DNA from: Flavobacterium endophyticum | Lineage (GTDB): Bacteria; Bacteroidota; Bacteroidia; Flavobacteriales; Flavobacteriaceae | Direction of reading: 5' to 3' | DNA: 64,000 nucleotides | NCBI RefSeq assembly: GCF_003634455.1 | Contig: NZ_RBLC01000001.1 | Location: 1,499,927-1,563,926 of the forward strand | Shown here: positions 17,123-27,128 of the stretch, one piece after another | Layout of the letters: each line of letters opens with the position of its first letter | Position numbering within the stretch: the stretch's first letter is position 1 | Notes under the pieces: model-generated | The model's database searches: none | What the model was told of the DNA's origin: nothing | Seen by the model: only the letters and a program-made list of their open reading frames with translations | Program-made: the position numbers and the translations under genes

Positions 17123-18094
17123 TTATTTTAAAATTTTAATACTTTTGATTATCGACTCCAATTCGTGCATCAAATCTCTTTGCGGCGTAGACGGTGCGTA
17201 GCAAAATCCTTCGATTATAAGAATCCTGTTATTCTTTTCGTCAATGATGCTGTAATTGATAAAAGGTCCCGACATCGTGTCGTTTCGTAATTCCCAATTT
17301 CCTTTGGTTTGATAGGCCTTCATGCCGTCCAAAGTGGTGTTTAAAAGATAGGGTGAATAGGAATCTTCTGTAACCATTTGTGAGTTTTCCGTCGTGCCGT
17401 GGATATAAAGACCGCCAATCGAATCGCGAATCTTGACGATATTGTTGATTGCCTCGTCATTTTTTTTGATGCAATGCAACGGTATCTGGTAAATCAAGAT
17501 GCTGGAATTGCCGCTCTGGATTTCTTTCTTCAGCCACAAAAACTTGTCTTTTTCAAGAACTGCCCGAAATGCTTTAGGCACCTGCAGCGAAATATTGAAT
17601 TTTTCTTTCAGCTTTTTAGCATCCATCACTGATTTCTGGATGGTCTTTTGGCTCACTTCGATTTCGGTCTGCTGCATCAATGCAATTATTGCAGAAGCAT
17701 TTTTTTCGAGATGGTCAATAATCATGGCCGTAGTATTTCCGGAAATACGGATAAGGTTTTGAGGAACGGCATACTGATTTTCGGAAATGTCAAATACATT
17801 CCGAGCCTCTTTTTTTATATAGAGGATATTCCTGTTTTTGGCCAAAGTGCCTTCGAAAGCGTGAAGTGGATATTGATTGATAGTAAAAAGCGGTTCTTCT
17901 TGCGGAAGTCCGTCAACTGGAGCCGCAAATTTTTTCCGGATCGTGTCTCCTATTTCTCCTATCCAGAGCTTGTCATCAATAAAAACAGAAAGCGAATTTG
18001 TGTTTCCGATAGATTGCTTATCGGAAATTTTTTCTTCTTTTTGATTGCAGGAAAAGGCAAGAGTTACTAAAAATAAGAGCAATAGCTTTTTCAT
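17123..18094 (-). CDS. DUF4837 family lipoprotein
   Basis: An envelope lipoprotein of 323 residues when started at the ATG at 18094; an ATG 12 codons upstream would bury the lipoprotein signal. The signal MKKLLLLFLVTLAFSC has lipobox AFSC. The rest matches the flavobacterial DUF4837 pattern: LSVFIDDKLWIGEIGDTIRK near the start, FNISLQVPKAFRAV in the middle and FWINYS-like/GFCYAPSTPQRDLMHELESI near the end. Function is unknown. It sits between the transglycosylase and acetyltransferase genes on the same strand, with short gaps (42 and 4 bases), so the three are probably one operon. Confidence 0.85.
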   Translation of the reverse strand: MKKLLLLFLVTLAFSCNQKEEKISDKQSIGNTNSLSVFIDDKLWIGEIGDTIRKKFAAPVDGLPQEEPLFTINQYPLHAFEGTLAKNRNILYIKKEARNVFDISENQYAVPQNLIRISGNTTAMIIDHLEKNASAIIALMQQTEIEVSQKTIQKSVMDAKKLKEKFNISLQVPKAFRAVLEKDKFLWLKKEIQSGNSSILIYQIPLHCIKKNDEAINNIVKIRDSIGGLYIHGTTENSQMVTEDSYSPYLLNTTLDGMKAYQTKGNWELRNDTMSGPFINYSIIDEKNNRILIIEGFCYAPSTPQRDLMHELESIIKSIKILK

Positions 18095-18136
18095 TGTGTT
18101 GCTTTTTGCAATGGAAAAGCTAAAATCCAAGGAAGA

Positions 18137-20056
18137 TTATCCTTGGATTTTAAGCTTCATTCCAGGTTTGATGTTTTCGTTGCTAATATCATTCCATTTT
18201 TTGATATTTTCAACGGTAACTCCTGGATATTTTTTAGCAATGCTGAAAAGAGAGTCTCCTTTTTGAACTAAATATTGGTGTACTTTTGATGAAGATGCGA
18301 TTTGTTGTTGTGCTTTTTCGGCTTTTGTTTCGATAACCGGAGCATTTTCATTCTTGATTAATTTTAGCTTACTACCAGAAAGAACATTGGTGTCTTCTAG
18401 ATTGTTCCATTCTTTAATTTCGGCAACTGTCACGCCATATTTCTTAGCAATGGCATTTAGGTTATCGCCTTTTTGAACAACATAAAATTCTGATTCGTTT
18501 GCTTCTTTGTTATCATTGTCTTCAAGAACAGCTTCTTTAGATTTTGCTTCTTGTTTTTCAACAGCAGCAATAGCTGTTTCTGTAGTATCTTTAGTTTTTA
18601 CAGCAGGTTTAGCTGTTTTCTTTACTGAAGTTGTAGCCACTCTTTCGCTAGTCACGATTTTAAGGTTGGCACCAAGCATTACGTTGTTATTTTTAAGACG
18701 GTTCCATTTTTTGATTTCAGAAACTGAAACGCCATATTTTTGAGAAATCTCGCCAATATTATCGCCTTTCCTAACCTTATGGTATTTTGTCTTGGTAACT
18801 AATTTGCTTCCTTTTACGATTTCTGGCTCATCAGAATAATCTACATATGGGCTTCTAGCTTCTGTAGAAGCAATAGCTGTTTCTGTCTGAGTGATTGCTG
18901 GAACATTTTGTTTTTTAGAGAAAAAAGGTTTTTCTCTTTTATCGTCTTCAATTTTCGCATACGCATAAATCTTGTCTTCATTAGACGTGAAAACGGCAAT
19001 TTTTGGAAGCGGTAGTCTCAAGTAGCTGTTTTTCCCTTTGATGCTTGGAACGACATCTAATTTATACCCAGGATTCAAAAGTTTGATTTGTGATTCCGGA
19101 ATGTCCAATAAATCAGAAATTTGCTTGAAGGTCATCTCACGTTTCACCATTACCGTATCGGTAGCAAAATAGCTGATAGCGGCTCTTTTTGGCTCAATTC
19201 CGTGTTCTTTATGGTATTCGTAAATATACATTGTCGCTAAGAAAGCCGGAACATATCCTTGCGTTTCTTTTGGAAGATTTTTTCTGATGTTCCAGTAATT
19301 TTGCTGGCCTCCAGAACGTCTGATTGCTTTAGAAACGTTTCCAGGACCGGCATTATACGAAGCCAAAACCAGATCCCAATCACCAAATATTTTATACATG
19401 TTGGAAAGGTATTGGCAAGCCGCTTCCGTCGCTTTCAAAGGATCACTCCTTTCATCGACATAAGAAGAAACATCAAGATTGTATTGTTTTCCGGTAGCAA
19501 ACATAAACTGCCAAAGCCCTGTCGCTCCTACTCTTGATTTTGCATGAGGATTCAAAGCAGATTCTACAACAGCGAGGTATTTAATTTCTAACGGAACGTC
19601 GTATTTGGCAAGAGCGGCTTCAAACATCGGGAAGTAATATTCTGAAATCGCCATCAATCTTTCATAGGATCTCTTTCTGTTTTTCAAGAACGACTTGATG
19701 ATGTTTTCCAACCCCTGATTGTATTCTATGTTGAAAGGAGATTTCGCATCCATTTCTTTCAAACGCGCTTTCAATAAATCGGTAGACAAATCGTAATCCA
19801 CTTTTTCATCCGGATTGATATTGGCAATATCAAATTCCATTTCTTTGAAAAGGTCTTGATTTGTCAATTCATCCATCCATTCCTTATCGACGCAAGAAGC
19901 AACTTCATGATCGACAAATGTGCTTTTTATAGAGTCTAAAACAGATAATTTCGGAGTAATAATTTGTGGTGTGATCTCTTGCGAAACGGCATCTTGCGCA
20001 AGAATATTTAAAGAGAAAAAGGGTACTAAAAGTAGTGTTATTTTTGTTTTATTCAT
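18137..20056 (-). CDS. Lytic transglycosylase with three LysM domains (MltD-like)
   Basis: A peptidoglycan-cleaving enzyme of 639 residues, exported by an N-terminal signal (ITLLLVPFFSLNILAQ). The transglycosylase domain occupies about 145-280: catalytic Glu165 in VVESALNP, then GATGLWQFM and SYNAGPGNV. Three LysM wall-binding repeats follow at roughly 422-466, 523-566 and 592-637, each starting with a V(R/Q)KGD motif and separated by Lys/Ala/Thr-rich linkers. The reaction forms 1,6-anhydromuramyl ends and helps remodel the wall. The minus-strand -7 box TAAGTTTG at 20103-20110 lies 47 bases before the ATG. It is the first gene of a likely operon with DUF4837 and the acetyltransferase. Confidence 0.93.
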   Translation of the reverse strand: MNKTKITLLLVPFFSLNILAQDAVSQEITPQIITPKLSVLDSIKSTFVDHEVASCVDKEWMDELTNQDLFKEMEFDIANINPDEKVDYDLSTDLLKARLKEMDAKSPFNIEYNQGLENIIKSFLKNRKRSYERLMAISEYYFPMFEAALAKYDVPLEIKYLAVVESALNPHAKSRVGATGLWQFMFATGKQYNLDVSSYVDERSDPLKATEAACQYLSNMYKIFGDWDLVLASYNAGPGNVSKAIRRSGGQQNYWNIRKNLPKETQGYVPAFLATMYIYEYHKEHGIEPKRAAISYFATDTVMVKREMTFKQISDLLDIPESQIKLLNPGYKLDVVPSIKGKNSYLRLPLPKIAVFTSNEDKIYAYAKIEDDKREKPFFSKKQNVPAITQTETAIASTEARSPYVDYSDEPEIVKGSKLVTKTKYHKVRKGDNIGEISQKYGVSVSEIKKWNRLKNNNVMLGANLKIVTSERVATTSVKKTAKPAVKTKDTTETAIAAVEKQEAKSKEAVLEDNDNKEANESEFYVVQKGDNLNAIAKKYGVTVAEIKEWNNLEDTNVLSGSKLKLIKNENAPVIETKAEKAQQQIASSSKVHQYLVQKGDSLFSIAKKYPGVTVENIKKWNDISNENIKPGMKLKIQG

Positions 20057-20158
20057 AATAGGGAATTATAACTTATTATATTTCAAATAATTATACATAT
20101 TGCAAACTTAACTTTTTATAACTAATTTTTAAAAGGTTTAGTATAAAAAAATTGTTTT

Positions 20159-21346
20159 TTAACGTAGTATCGCATCAATTCCAGGCAATGATTTGCCTTC
20201 AAGCATTTCAAGCATTGCCCCGCCACCAGTAGAAACATAGCTCATTTTAGGCTCTAATCCGAATTGTTTTACGGCTGCAACAGAATCGCCTCCTCCAACA
20301 AGAGAAAAAGCGCCTTTTTGAGTAGCTTCGGCAATAAATTCTCCTAAAGAGATGGTTCCATTTGCAAATTTTTCCATCTCAAAAACGCCTAACGGTCCGT
20401 TCCATAAAATTGTTTTTGATTCAAGGATTACTTTTTTGAAACGCTCTAATGATTCAGGTCCAGCATCAAGGCCTTGCCAGCCGTCAGGAATTTCATTTAC
20501 ATTTACGACTTGTGTTTCAGCATCATTAGAAAAAGCATTGGCTGCTATAACATCCACTGGAAGATGAATTTCTACATTTTTTTCTTTTGCTTTCTCCAAA
20601 ATCTCAAGTGCCAGTTCTAATTTATCGTCTTCGCAAATCGAATCGCCTATTTTTCCGCCCAACGCTTTGATAAACGTAAAAGTCATCCCTCCGCCAATAA
20701 TCATATGATCTACTTTATCAAGGATGTTTTCGATAACCGTGATTTTTGAAGAAACTTTCGATCCTCCTAAAACAGCAGTCACAGGCTTTTCGGAATTTTT
20801 CAAGACTTTATTCAAGCTCTCAATTTCTTTAGCCAATAACGTTCCGAAACATTTGTCATTAGGAAAAAACTGTGCGATAATTGTTGTCGATGCATGCGCT
20901 CTGTGTGCAGTTCCGAAGGCATCGTTCACATAAATATCTCCAAGCGAAGCGAGTTTTTTTGAAAAATCAATATCTCCAGCTTCTTCTTCTGAATAAAAAC
21001 GAAGATTTTCCAGCAACAAGATTTCTCCTGGCTGTAAATTTTTCGATGCTTCTTCAGCTACAGGACCAATACAGTCTTCAGCAAACTTTACTTTTTTGCC
21101 AAGGACTTCCGAAGTCTTGTCAAGAATATGTTGTAGAGAATATTTAGATTCTTTTCCTTTAGGTCTGCCTAGGTGTGACATTAAAATCACGCTTCCGCCA
21201 TCAGCAAGAATTTTATCTATTGTTGGCTTTGCCGCTTCAATTCGAGTCGCATCCGTCACTTTAAAATTGTCATCTAGAGGAACGTTAAAATCGACTCTGA
21301 TTAATGCTTTTTTATGGTTGAAATTGAAGTCATTCAAAGTTTTCAT
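20159..21346 (-). CDS. pgk: Phosphoglycerate kinase
   Basis: Glycolytic enzyme that transfers phosphate between 1,3-bisphosphoglycerate and ADP in the cytoplasm. The 395 residues are normal length and carry the family marks: RVDFNVPLD near the N-terminus, [37 protein letters not shown] and the nucleotide-binding GGGDSVAAV with the closing [14 protein letters not shown] minus-strand -7 box TATATTTG lies at 21383-21390, 36 bases before the ATG. It is transcribed alone; the next gene downstream begins about 100 bases later. Confidence 0.98.
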   Translation of the reverse strand: MKTLNDFNFNHKKALIRVDFNVPLDDNFKVTDATRIEAAKPTIDKILADGGSVILMSHLGRPKGKESKYSLQHILDKTSEVLGKKVKFAEDCIGPVAEEASKNLQPGEILLLENLRFYSEEEAGDIDFSKKLASLGDIYVNDAFGTAHRAHASTTIIAQFFPNDKCFGTLLAKEIESLNKVLKNSEKPVTAVLGGSKVSSKITVIENILDKVDHMIIGGGMTFTFIKALGGKIGDSICEDDKLELALEILEKAKEKNVEIHLPVDVIAANAFSNDAETQVVNVNEIPDGWQGLDAGPESLERFKKVILESKTILWNGPLGVFEMEKFANGTISLGEFIAEATQKGAFSLVGGGDSVAAVKQFGLEPKMSYVSTGGGAMLEMLEGKSLPGIDAILR

Positions 21347-21600
21347 TGTAGTATCTTTTAGTGGATTTTTTTATTGGATTCACAAATATATGATTTTTAA
21401 CGAACTAAAAAATATCAAAACATTTAAAATAAGCCTAAATTATTAGCGAAAACGTTATAATTGGCTAAAATCCGGCTCAACAAATTTGGATTTGAAAATT
21501 TTGTACATTTATTTCTTATTAAAATTCGCCTACGCTTCTAAAAGTAGAATTATACCTTTTGTTCCTCATTATCAAAAAAATAATCAATTCTTTCAAACGT

Positions 21601-22371
21601 ATGAAACATTCCTTTTTATTTGATCTCGATGCAAAATATATTGTCATCTTTTTATTTTTTGCAATGCTTCTCGCAATTAATCTTGGTTATCGGTTTGGAG
21701 TTAAAAAAACAAAAACAGATTCTGATAATTCTGGCATTTTGTCATCATTGCTAGGTTTGCTGGCTTTGATTTTGGCTTTCACTTTCGGAATGTCGGGTTC
21801 AAGGTATGAAAATCGAAAAGCCAGCCTTATTGACGAATCCAATTGTATCGGAACAGCAATTTTGCGAGCAGATACTTATCCGGATAGTTTAAAAAAAGCA
21901 TTTAAAATAGATTTTAGCAGCTATTTGGATTCTCGAGTTTCTTATTTTGAATCCGACAGAGATGATGCAAAAATTAATAAAGCTCTTGCCACATCAGCCG
22001 TTATCAGCCAAAAATTATGGACTAGAGCCGCCTCTTATTCCAAAGACAAAGAATTGTTTTTGCCCTCTAACATGATGCTTCCGGCTCTAAATAGCATGTT
22101 TGACTCTGCTTCAACTGCCAATGCTGCTTATAATTCTAATGTTCCAGAATCGATCGTATATCTATTGTTGATTTTCTCCGTGATTATCTCTTTCTATATC
22201 GGTTATAGCTCTGGTTTTAAGAAGAAGATTGACAAATTTTATATCTTGGGATTTTGCCTTTTGACTTCTATCGTCATCTACATCACTTTAGATTTGGACA
22301 GGCCTAGACGCGGTTCCATAAACATGCACAACGAGGTATTTTTGTTTAAAGATTTGAAGAACAGTTTATAA
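21601..22371 (+). CDS. Membrane protein, DUF4239 (bestrophin-like) type
   Basis: A protein of 256 residues starting at the ATG at 21601; an in-frame ATG 14 codons earlier adds only a basic tail. Four transmembrane segments are visible: about 12-32 (YIVIFLFFAMLLAINLG), 47-65 (LSSLLGLLALILAFTFGMS), 190-210 (SIVYLLLIFSVIISFYIG) and 222-240 (FYILGFCLLTSIVIYITL). The middle soluble part is about 120 residues. This arrangement and the FGMSGSRYENRKASLIDE sequence fit the bestrophin-like DUF4239 family, whose function is unclear. It ends 66 bases before the delta-prime gene. Confidence 0.7.
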   Translation: MKHSFLFDLDAKYIVIFLFFAMLLAINLGYRFGVKKTKTDSDNSGILSSLLGLLALILAFTFGMSGSRYENRKASLIDESNCIGTAILRADTYPDSLKKAFKIDFSSYLDSRVSYFESDRDDAKINKALATSAVISQKLWTRAASYSKDKELFLPSNMMLPALNSMFDSASTANAAYNSNVPESIVYLLLIFSVIISFYIGYSSGFKKKIDKFYILGFCLLTSIVIYITLDLDRPRRGSINMHNEVFLFKDLKNSL

Positions 22372-22437
22372 AATCGCGACTTTTTAGATTTTTATAGGTC
22401 TGCCCGCTCTTCACCTTTTTTCTCCTATATTTGCTCC

Positions 22438-23586
22438 ATGCTATTTTCAGAAATCCTAGGACAAGAACATATCAAAAGTCATCTTACGAAAAGCGCTGAT
22501 GCCGGAAGGATTCCGCACGCTCAATTGTTTGTTGGCCCAGAAGGTTGCGGTACTTTGCCCATGGCTTTGGCGTATGCTCAGTATGTCTTGTGCAAAAATT
22601 CTGGAGGAGAAAATCAAGGCGAAAATGAAGCTTGTAATGTGAAATTCAATAATATTTCGCATCCTGATCTGCATTTCATCTACCCAACTGTTTCAACCGA
22701 CGATGTGAAGTCAAAACCTAAAAGCCTAGACTTCATAGCCGATTGGCGCCAATTTTTGCTCGAAAATCCATACGGCGGATTGTTCGACTGGTATAAATAC
22801 CTAGGCGTCCAAAACAAACAGGGGCTAATTCGTGTTGAAGACGCACAGGAAGTATTGAAATCACTGTCGTTGAAGTCATACGAAGGTGGCTATAAGATTA
22901 TGATTGTCTGGATGGCCGATAAGATGAATATCGAGGCTTCCAACAAACTTTTGAAAATTCTGGAAGAACCGCCTGAAAGAACGCTTTTTATCTTGATTTC
23001 TGAAGATGAAGAATCTATCATCCAGACGATCCGTTCCCGTTGCCAGGTTTTGCATTTCAATGGAATCCATGAAAATATAATTGCCAATGCTTTGGTTTCA
23101 CGTGAAAATATGGATTTGCGTGAAGCAAAAAAAATCGCGCACCAAGCTCAAGGAAATTTCAGCAAGGCATTGCATTTACTCTATGAAGACAGCGAAGAAC
23201 AACCTTTTGAGCAATGGTTTGTGTTGTGGGTTAGAGCTGCTTTTAGGGCAAAAGGAAACGCTGCCGCGATCAATGACTTGATTTCTTGGAGCGAACAGAT
23301 TGCCGGCTTGGGACGTGAAGCGCAAAAGAAATTTTTGCATTTTTGTATCGAAATGTTCCGCCAGGCCTTATTGCTGAATTATCAAACGACAAGCCTTGTT
23401 TACATGGAACCCAAAGTGGAGAAATTCAAGCTGGAAAATTTTGCGCCATTCGTAAACGGCAACAATATTAACGACATATTTAAAGAGCTTTCCGATGCTG
23501 TCTATCACATTGAACGCAACGGAAATGCTAAGATTATCCTCACCGATCTATCTATTAAACTGACACGATTAATCCATAAAAAATAG
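22438..23586 (+). CDS. holB: DNA polymerase III delta-prime subunit
   Basis: Clamp-loader subunit that helps place the sliding clamp on DNA during replication. The 382 residues have the expected AAA+ layout: N-terminal ILGQEHIKSHL, the region of Walker A changed to GPEGCGTL without the invariant Lys (delta-prime does not hydrolyse ATP), then KILEEPPERTLFILI and the SRC motif in IRSRCQVLHF. A C-terminal collar region completes it. A TATATTTG box at 22426-22433 ends only 4 bases before this ATG, which would make the message nearly leaderless if used. The DoxX-like gene follows after 4 bases. Confidence 0.93.
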   Translation: MLFSEILGQEHIKSHLTKSADAGRIPHAQLFVGPEGCGTLPMALAYAQYVLCKNSGGENQGENEACNVKFNNISHPDLHFIYPTVSTDDVKSKPKSLDFIADWRQFLLENPYGGLFDWYKYLGVQNKQGLIRVEDAQEVLKSLSLKSYEGGYKIMIVWMADKMNIEASNKLLKILEEPPERTLFILISEDEESIIQTIRSRCQVLHFNGIHENIIANALVSRENMDLREAKKIAHQAQGNFSKALHLLYEDSEEQPFEQWFVLWVRAAFRAKGNAAAINDLISWSEQIAGLGREAQKKFLHFCIEMFRQALLLNYQTTSLVYMEPKVEKFKLENFAPFVNGNNINDIFKELSDAVYHIERNGNAKIILTDLSIKLTRLIHKK

Positions 23587-23590
23587 CATT

Positions 23591-23974
23591 ATGAACAACA
23601 CTGCTTCTATTTTAATTTTGGTATTTTTAGCCGTAACCTTTTTACAATCAGGCTATGATAAGGTAATTGACTGGCAAGGAAACGTAGGCTGGCTCAAAGG
23701 TCATTTTGAAAAAACATTCATCAAAAATACCGTGCCACAATCCTTGATGCTTATTTTAGTTCTAGAAATAATCGCAGGAATTCTTTGTGTTGCGGGTATC
23801 GTCGAGATGCTAGTGAACGGCAAAACGACGTTTGGCTTTTACGGTTCTGTTGTTTCTGCTGTTACCTTGATTTTCTTGCTTTTCGGACAAAGAATCGCAA
23901 AAGATTATGACGGTGCTAGGACAATTGCTATTTATTTTGTTCCTGCTATTTTAGGCGTATTTTACATGCAATAA
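23591..23974 (+). CDS. DoxX-like membrane protein
   Basis: An inner-membrane protein of 127 residues with four hydrophobic helices: residues about 5-22, 50-72, 82-100 and 107-125. The pattern LQSGYDKVIDW after the first helix and the small four-helix size fit the DoxX/DoxD-like superfamily, members of which act in redox or thiosulfate metabolism elsewhere. Nothing here fixes a substrate. It lies 4 bases after the delta-prime gene and meets the helicase gene end to end (stop codons adjacent at 23974/23975). Confidence 0.78.
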   Translation: MNNTASILILVFLAVTFLQSGYDKVIDWQGNVGWLKGHFEKTFIKNTVPQSLMLILVLEIIAGILCVAGIVEMLVNGKTTFGFYGSVVSAVTLIFLLFGQRIAKDYDGARTIAIYFVPAILGVFYMQ

Positions 23975-26242
23975 TTACAGCGAAGCCTTAAACAATTTCA
24001 GCTCGTCCCAAGTAAATTTATTTCCGTATTTTTCTTTCAGTTCGTTGAGAGACTCTTCGTCGTAACCGTCAAAAGCTTTGGCCAGCTCACGAATTTTATC
24101 TTCCGGAAGAATGTCTGATATGGAAACCATTCCTGATTGGATTAATTTGGCAAAATGGTTGCTGACTGTCTGCTGCGTAAGCTTTCGAATACCGGCAATT
24201 TCTGCCAAGGAATTCTTCTGAAGCCACAACTCATACGTTTCTTCGACGGTAGATTTTTTAGGTTCTTTTTGAGCCTTTTTCTTAGGTGCATAGCGTTCTA
24301 CTTCATAATCTTCTTCCACCAATGTAGCATGAGTTTTCTTGAATTCTTCTTTGATGGATTCTAATTTTTTCGATTTGTACGATCGTATTTCGGTCGAATC
24401 TAGATTTTCTTTGCAAATTTCAAGTTCAGAAGCGACAATTTCAATTAGCAGCTTGGCTTTCATAAGCCGCAAGATTGCCTTGGTCTGCAGTTCTTCTAAC
24501 GCATAAAGTTCTTGGAAAAATGCTTTAGCTTTTTTGACGCGTTTCACTTCTTCCAATTTCCATAAGATTTCATACTCAAGTGCATCCATAGGCTTCATGA
24601 AATAATCATGAGCTGCATTTATTCTTTCTAAAACAAATTGGATATCAAATGCTTCGCCATAGAATAATTTGTCCAGCTGACGCATGAATTTTGCTGCCGG
24701 TTCTACAATAGATCCAATAGTTTCTGCCTGCCGCTTTGCCCATTGCATGTGCTTTGACTTTTCTGACTTTTCAGCATCTTCGTTATAGCTGTATTGGTGG
24801 TTGCGCCACTCTTGGGCCAATTCTTTCCAATCAAAGCTGTTTTTCAGATAATTATGGACAAAACTTGTGGTTTCTTTTTGCAATGAAGTTTGAAGAAAAT
24901 CTTCTGAAGCCTTATTCATTGAATACTGCACTACATCTTGGTCGTTCGAAATGCCATTCATCTGCAGCGGAGAAAGCAAAATAAGCCCCTCTAACGAACG
25001 AAGTCTCGAAAGCGCCACATACGCCTGTCCAGGAAGGAAAACTTGCGATACGTCAAGCGCAGCTTTATCAAATGTCAGTCCTTGACTTTTATGAACGGTT
25101 ATCGCCCAGGCTAATTTAATCGGATAGTGCGTAAATGTTCCTAAAATTTCCTCATCAATTTCTTTCGTATCTGGATTAACAAGATATCGGATGTTTTTCC
25201 ATTCATAACGCTCTACTTCAATCGTCTTGTTTTCATCTGGAAAATGAACTAAAATCTCTTGTTCTGATAAGGATTTTATGATGCCCATCTTTCCGTTGAA
25301 ATAGTTTTTTTCTAGCGAGAGATCATTTTTGACGAACATGATCTGTGCTCCTATTTTGAGGTTTAGCTTTTCTTCGACAGGGAAAATTTTTTCTGGAAAA
25401 TCGCCCACAATTTCAGGCAGGTATGTCATTTCCTTTCCTTGCAAATCCGCTAATGATTGAATATTCATTGCATCGGCTTTTGCATTATGGGTAGTCAGTG
25501 TAATATAGCCCTTATTTTCCTTTAGGTCAAAATCAGGCTTTACGTACTGATTTAGGTTCTTAATGTCTTTAGAATCAATTTGGTTATTGCGAAGATTGCT
25601 TAAGATTGAGATGAATTTATCGTCCGTCTGACGGAAAATCTTTGAAAGTTCTATGTATAATGGCGGATATTGCTGCATAACATGCGAATGGAAAAAGAAT
25701 TTCCCCCTATAATAATTCCGTAACGTTTCCCATTCTTCATTTCTGATTACCGGCGGAAGCTGGAGCAGATCGCCAATAAACAAAACTTGCACTCCGCCAA
25801 AAGGAAAGTCTTTTCTTCTTATGCTCCTCATTGTAAAGTCAATAGCATCGAGTAAATCGGCTCTAAGCATGCTGACTTCATCGATTATCAGTAATTCCAT
25901 GTTTACGATAACCGATTTTTTAGGTCCAGCCATCCTAAAATGGCGCCTCAGCGTATCTTTAGTTTCGAATTTTACAGTGTCGGAAAAGTGTGGAGCCTTG
26001 TTATATTCTGGTATAAATCCGGCAAAAGGTAACTGAAACATCGAGTGAATCGTTACGCCTCCAGCGTTTAAAGCCGCTATTCCGGTAGGAGCTACAACCA
26101 CAGTATTCTTATGAGTAGATCGGATGATTTCGCGCAAAAGCGTCGTTTTTCCGGTACCTGCTTTTCCTGTCAGAAATAAAGAGCGCTGGGTCTGGTTGAT
26201 GAATTTTAGCGTGTAGATTGCTTCTTCGGATAGTTCGTGCAT
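23975..26242 (-). CDS. Pif1/RecD-like helicase with C-terminal helix-turn-helix
   Basis: A superfamily 1 DNA helicase of 755 residues. Walker A is GKAGTGKTT (about 27-35), Walker B is LIIDEVSML, followed by FIGDLLQLPPV, the KIFRQTDD motif and the C-terminal motif AWAITVHKSQGLTFDKA with VALSRLRSLEGL. This is the Pif1-type core seen in many Bacteroidota. The last 130 residues are a Lys-rich linker and a helix-turn-helix of the kind found at the end of some RecQ and Pif1 proteins (SLAEIAGIRKLTQQTVSNH). Probable roles are replication fork progress or G-quadruplex unwinding, known for Pif1 relatives. No cofactor gene is nearby. Confidence 0.9.
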   Translation of the reverse strand: MHELSEEAIYTLKFINQTQRSLFLTGKAGTGKTTLLREIIRSTHKNTVVVAPTGIAALNAGGVTIHSMFQLPFAGFIPEYNKAPHFSDTVKFETKDTLRRHFRMAGPKKSVIVNMELLIIDEVSMLRADLLDAIDFTMRSIRRKDFPFGGVQVLFIGDLLQLPPVIRNEEWETLRNYYRGKFFFHSHVMQQYPPLYIELSKIFRQTDDKFISILSNLRNNQIDSKDIKNLNQYVKPDFDLKENKGYITLTTHNAKADAMNIQSLADLQGKEMTYLPEIVGDFPEKIFPVEEKLNLKIGAQIMFVKNDLSLEKNYFNGKMGIIKSLSEQEILVHFPDENKTIEVERYEWKNIRYLVNPDTKEIDEEILGTFTHYPIKLAWAITVHKSQGLTFDKAALDVSQVFLPGQAYVALSRLRSLEGLILLSPLQMNGISNDQDVVQYSMNKASEDFLQTSLQKETTSFVHNYLKNSFDWKELAQEWRNHQYSYNEDAEKSEKSKHMQWAKRQAETIGSIVEPAAKFMRQLDKLFYGEAFDIQFVLERINAAHDYFMKPMDALEYEILWKLEEVKRVKKAKAFFQELYALEELQTKAILRLMKAKLLIEIVASELEICKENLDSTEIRSYKSKKLESIKEEFKKTHATLVEEDYEVERYAPKKKAQKEPKKSTVEETYELWLQKNSLAEIAGIRKLTQQTVSNHFAKLIQSGMVSISDILPEDKIRELAKAFDGYDEESLNELKEKYGNKFTWDELKLFKASL

Positions 26243-26290
26243 TGGCTTATATTTTTCGAAATCGAAAAGTAGTCAATTTTGGATAATTAT

Positions 26291-26324
26291 GCTAAAAAAA
26301 ATGCCTTCACTTCGGAAGGCATTT
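26291..26324 (-). terminator. Terminator of the OmpH-like gene
   Basis: AAATGCCTTC (26299-26308) pairs with GAAGGCATTT (26315-26324) around a 6-base loop. On the minus strand a T run follows the stem, directly downstream of the OmpH-like gene. Confidence 0.88.
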
Positions 26325-26332
26325 AATTGATT

Positions 26333-26911
26333 TTATTTTTTCTCTTCGGCTTTCGCTTCGTCCTTTTCTTCGGTTTTTGCTGGAGCTTTATAATTGTCGT
26401 TCAATTCCTTAACGATTTTATCTGTAAGATCTAACTGATCTTTTGCATACAGGATTGTCGCTGCATCGCCAGTTCCATAGATATAAGTATAGCCGTTTTT
26501 CTTACCATACTCTTTAATGTATTTTCTTACTTTACTTACAACAGAATCTCTTTCTACAGCGGCTTCTTGTTGCAATTGCTGGCTCATAGCTTGCTGAGCA
26601 TACGTTAATTGCTGTTCTTTTTTCTGCAATTCTGCTCCTTTTCTTTGTGCCCATTCTTGTCCGTTTGCTTGTGCATTTCTACGGAAATTATCAGCTTCAT
26701 CTTGGAATTTTTTCACTTCATTTTGAAGTTCTCTTCCCATCACTTCAGATTTTTCTTTGAATTTGGCCTGAAGATCTTTTGACTCTGTATATTCATCCAT
26801 CAATTTTACAGTATCAATATAGGCTGTTTTTTCAGATGTTGCTTTTTCCTCAGCTTTGTTGCAAGAAAATAATGAGATTGCAATTGCAATTGCTACTATT
26901 GATTTTTTCAT
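26333..26911 (-). CDS. OmpH (Skp)-like lipoprotein
   Basis: A periplasmic chaperone-like protein of 192 residues if started at the ATG at 26911. That start gives a lipoprotein signal (MKKSIVAIAIAISLFSC) and is supported by a minus-strand -7 box TATTTTTG at 26939-26946, which an upstream in-frame ATG at 26941 would overlap. The mature part has the OmpH/Skp layout: IDTVKLMDEY near the start, a long coiled coil (about 50-130, QNEVKKFQDEADN and KKEQQLTYAQQAM) and the closing DQLDLTDKIVKELN. Skp relatives escort outer-membrane proteins. The lipid anchor and the Lys/Glu-rich tail differ from the soluble Skp of proteobacteria. Confidence 0.85.
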   Translation of the reverse strand: MKKSIVAIAIAISLFSCNKAEEKATSEKTAYIDTVKLMDEYTESKDLQAKFKEKSEVMGRELQNEVKKFQDEADNFRRNAQANGQEWAQRKGAELQKKEQQLTYAQQAMSQQLQQEAAVERDSVVSKVRKYIKEYGKKNGYTYIYGTGDAATILYAKDQLDLTDKIVKELNDNYKAPAKTEEKDEAKAEEKK

Positions 26912-27128
26912 TCTATTAGGTTCTTTTTTAATTGGGGTCAAAAATAGGAAAAAAAAGTTATAAATGCTTAAAGTGTTAATTTTCCATGTTTTTCCTAACT
27001 ATAAAATTAACTTATTGCTTTAAAAATGCATATAAATTATTACTATTGAAATCGGATTCAAATAAAGCGTTTTAAGGCGCTTTCTAGAACAAGTAATATA
27101 TTTCGATGTTTAGGCAGAAAATAAACTA

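Noticed and set aside
27064..27083. AAAGCG/CGCTTT hairpin after the methyltransferase gene as a terminator
   Set aside because: The stem is short and no T run follows on the minus strand.
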